Assembly: GCF_001543205.1 (NCBI RefSeq)
Contig: NZ_CP014162.1
Span: forward strand, 620,001-684,000
Origin: Aerococcus urinaeequi
Lineage (GTDB): Bacteria > Bacillota > Bacilli > Lactobacillales > Aerococcaceae
Reading direction: 5' to 3'
DNA length: 64,000 nucleotides
Below are positions 62,489 to 64,000 of the stretch, one piece after another (position 1 is the stretch's first letter; the number at the start of each line of letters is the position of its first letter). The position numbers and the translations under genes were made by a program. Below the pieces are notes generated by a model, which was not told the origin of the DNA, searched no databases, and was given only the letters and a program-made list of their open reading frames with translations.

Positions 62489-63367
62489 TTAATAGTCCTT
62501 TTTCTTTACCGGAATCCAGATTTCGCTTCGATACTTTGGATTTCCAGTGTCTGGACTCTCGTTCCACAAAATTTCTGGGCCTTCAACTAACTCATAACTT
62601 GAAGACGGAAACCACTCTGAGTATATTCTACCCCATACATTTTGAAGTGTCTCTGGGAATGGTCCAATCGATTCAAATACTGCCCAGGTACAAGCATCAA
62701 TTTTTAATACATCAAATTCTGCTATTTCATCACCTGAAGTTGCTACCCCGATGTAATGATCCAACTCGCCCTTTTCTTCCATTCTTCCTTCTGAAAAATT
62801 AGTGGAAGCACTAATAATACCCATTGGTTCTACATTTGAGATTGCTTTTAATTGTTTAATAACCTCCGGTGTTAAAAATTCGGTCATTTGTGCAATCTCT
62901 TGATTGACACCTTCAAAAATAATTGGGACTCTCTTCTTAAATCCTACTAACTTAAACGACTCTTTCTCAACAATACGATAATTCATCTCGCATCCTCCTT
63001 TAATTGATAATTGAAAGGTCATTCGTGGATAGGCTTTTAACTGCGTTTTCTCACTTCTTGCTTCTGAAGGAAGAATACCATGCAGGGAATGAAAAGCACG
63101 GGAAAATGAATCAGCCGAATTATAGCCATATTTGACGGCTACATCAATTATTCTCAAATTTGTATCTTTCAAATCAATTGCAGCCAACGACAGTCTTCTT
63201 CTCCGAATATATTCTGATAAACCTATGCCAGCTAAAAATGAAAACATCCGCTTAAAATGATACTCTGAACAGTAAGAAATTTTAGATACTTCACTATAGT
63301 CAATTTCTTCTGTTAAGTGCTCTTCAATATATGTCAATGCATTATTCATATTGCTTAACGTATCCAA
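62489..63367 (-). CDS. AraC-family regulator with GyrI-like effector domain
   Basis: 292 residues from a TTG at 63367, with AGGAGG seven bases upstream. Two helix-turn-helix units in the N-terminal 105 residues ([22 protein letters not shown] and [20 protein letters not shown]), then a GyrI-like domain (about 125-292, [38 protein letters not shown]) that binds small molecules in Rob/BmrR/SbmC-type proteins. It probably responds to a hydrophobic compound and activates a nearby or distant stress gene. Confidence 0.88.
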   Translation of the reverse strand: MDTLSNMNNALTYIEEHLTEEIDYSEVSKISYCSEYHFKRMFSFLAGIGLSEYIRRRRLSLAAIDLKDTNLRIIDVAVKYGYNSADSFSRAFHSLHGILPSEARSEKTQLKAYPRMTFQLSIKGGCEMNYRIVEKESFKLVGFKKRVPIIFEGVNQEIAQMTEFLTPEVIKQLKAISNVEPMGIISASTNFSEGRMEEKGELDHYIGVATSGDEIAEFDVLKIDACTWAVFESIGPFPETLQNVWGRIYSEWFPSSSYELVEGPEILWNESPDTGNPKYRSEIWIPVKKKDY

Positions 63368-63433
63368 CAAACAACCTCCTTTCAATTTCAATATTAGCAA
63401 AGGGTGCGTTTTTCTATCCGACAATCTGTGCAC

Positions 63434-64000
63434 AATATAGTCGAGTCTGTTTCATAGTAGGATAAATATTTACACTATTGCAGACAGGAAACATATCGAC
63501 TAAATCACAAAAATAAATTGATTTTTGGTGCTTGCTCATAAGCCTTACCAGATTTGTCTCTTGCAGCATTCTTTAATCCAAATCCGATACCCATTTCAAT
63601 CTAATTTAGAACAAAGATACATTCTTATTAAAGAATGAAAGAGACATTTAGTTTTGCAGCACCCAGCATAACTAAATGTCTCTCTTAATTTTGAGTCTTA
63701 ACTACGTTTCCAAGTTTCTGCTCTATCTCAAAACTCACGAATTGTGTAATTATTACTTCAAGCAATTTTTATATATTTATTAACATCAAAACTTCACGAC
63801 TTTAGCCACTCAGCTCACTCCAATATGCTTAGCTTCTTCGGATTCGTTTATTGGCAGAACTAATTGTTAATTGCGCCGCTGAAAATTTTTGTTAATAAAC
63901 ATACTGCTTCACTGTATTTAAGGTGAAAAATATCGAATTAAATTAATATTTCGACTATATAACATTAGTTAATTTCATCATTCATTAATAGGAATCATTA
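63434..64000. other. Intergenic stretch; terminator-like hairpin, no supported gene
   Basis: The hairpin AGAGACATTTAGTT/AACTAAATGTCTCT at 63640-63683 looks like a terminator. No frame that I can support was seen in the rest. Confidence 0.45.

Noticed and set aside
62283..62567. 94-residue minus-strand open frame
   Set aside because: Its first third overlaps the AraC gene in another frame and it runs through that gene's terminator. Only the tail may be a real remnant.
1..64000. tRNA or rRNA genes
   Set aside because: I looked for cloverleaf-like blocks and rRNA signatures and saw none that I could support.

Overview
The window looks like a chromosome segment of a low-GC Gram-positive bacterium of the order Lactobacillales, perhaps Aerococcaceae or Carnobacteriaceae. 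The grounds are the tagatose-6-phosphate genes, many PTS parts, T-box leaders, strong AGGAGG ribosome binding sites, and two IS1216-type insertion sequences. The family-level placement is a guess. Positions 1-2062 (mmuM-mmuP) look clearly richer in GC than the rest and may have been acquired.

Layout. 1-2350: S-methylmethionine uptake and homocysteine methylation under a Met T-box. 2447-7735: housekeeping and small-metabolism genes (LOG protein, rhodanese, deacetylase-like lipoprotein, RlmCD, DUF1456, acetyltransferase). 7930-16540: a galactose/tagatose-6-phosphate locus (lacD, lacA, lacB, lacC, lacR, a galactitol-type PTS) with two KdgT-family permease genes, one fused in frame behind a lactose-PTS EIIA domain. 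16652-22361: catalase, an OYE-type flavin oxidoreductase with its ArsR regulator and matching operators, and YaaA. 22548-28934: SDR, acetyltransferase/LysR pair, RluA-type synthase, phosphoesterase lipoprotein. 29130-35190: a beta-glucoside PTS regulon (GH1, EIIC, GntR, ECF S component, EIIB/EIIA) tied together by a shared palindrome. 35397-37520: VOC, DUF3267, DUF2812 and PadR with two perfect operators. 38185-44960: a complete trpEGDCFBA operon with a Trp T-box.

45092-51316 is a plasmid-derived island bounded by IS1216 ends. It holds two near-identical IS1216 copies in the same orientation, an orphan third IS end, a RepB tail joined to a truncated Mob/Pre start, a pMV158-type oriT-like hairpin, a small Hfq/Sm-like protein, a secreted protein with a small partner, iteron-like repeats and several broken genes. 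51584-56200 returns to chromosome-like genes: ywbE, metY with a Met T-box, an Rrf2/NmrA pair with its operator, and a SAM-I riboswitch in front of an unrecognised cysteine-rich protein. 56561-63367 has a YpfJ-type metalloprotease, an EVE-HNH nuclease, pdxS with a divergent MocR regulator that lacks the usual PLP lysine, and an AraC/GyrI regulator.

How the parts work together. Galactose taken up by the GatABC-type PTS would become galactose-6-phosphate, and LacAB, LacC and LacD take it to triose phosphates; the same short motif lies upstream of lacA and gatA. Sulfur and methionine supply is controlled by three separate RNA devices (two Met T-boxes and one SAM-I riboswitch). Large modular structured repeats fill the gaps at 23300-23880, 31985-32465 and 37680-38180. 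The strongest candidates for undescribed biology are the Hfq-like protein on the plasmid island, the EIIA-KdgT chimera, the SAM-riboswitch-controlled cysteine-rich protein, and the modular repeats.
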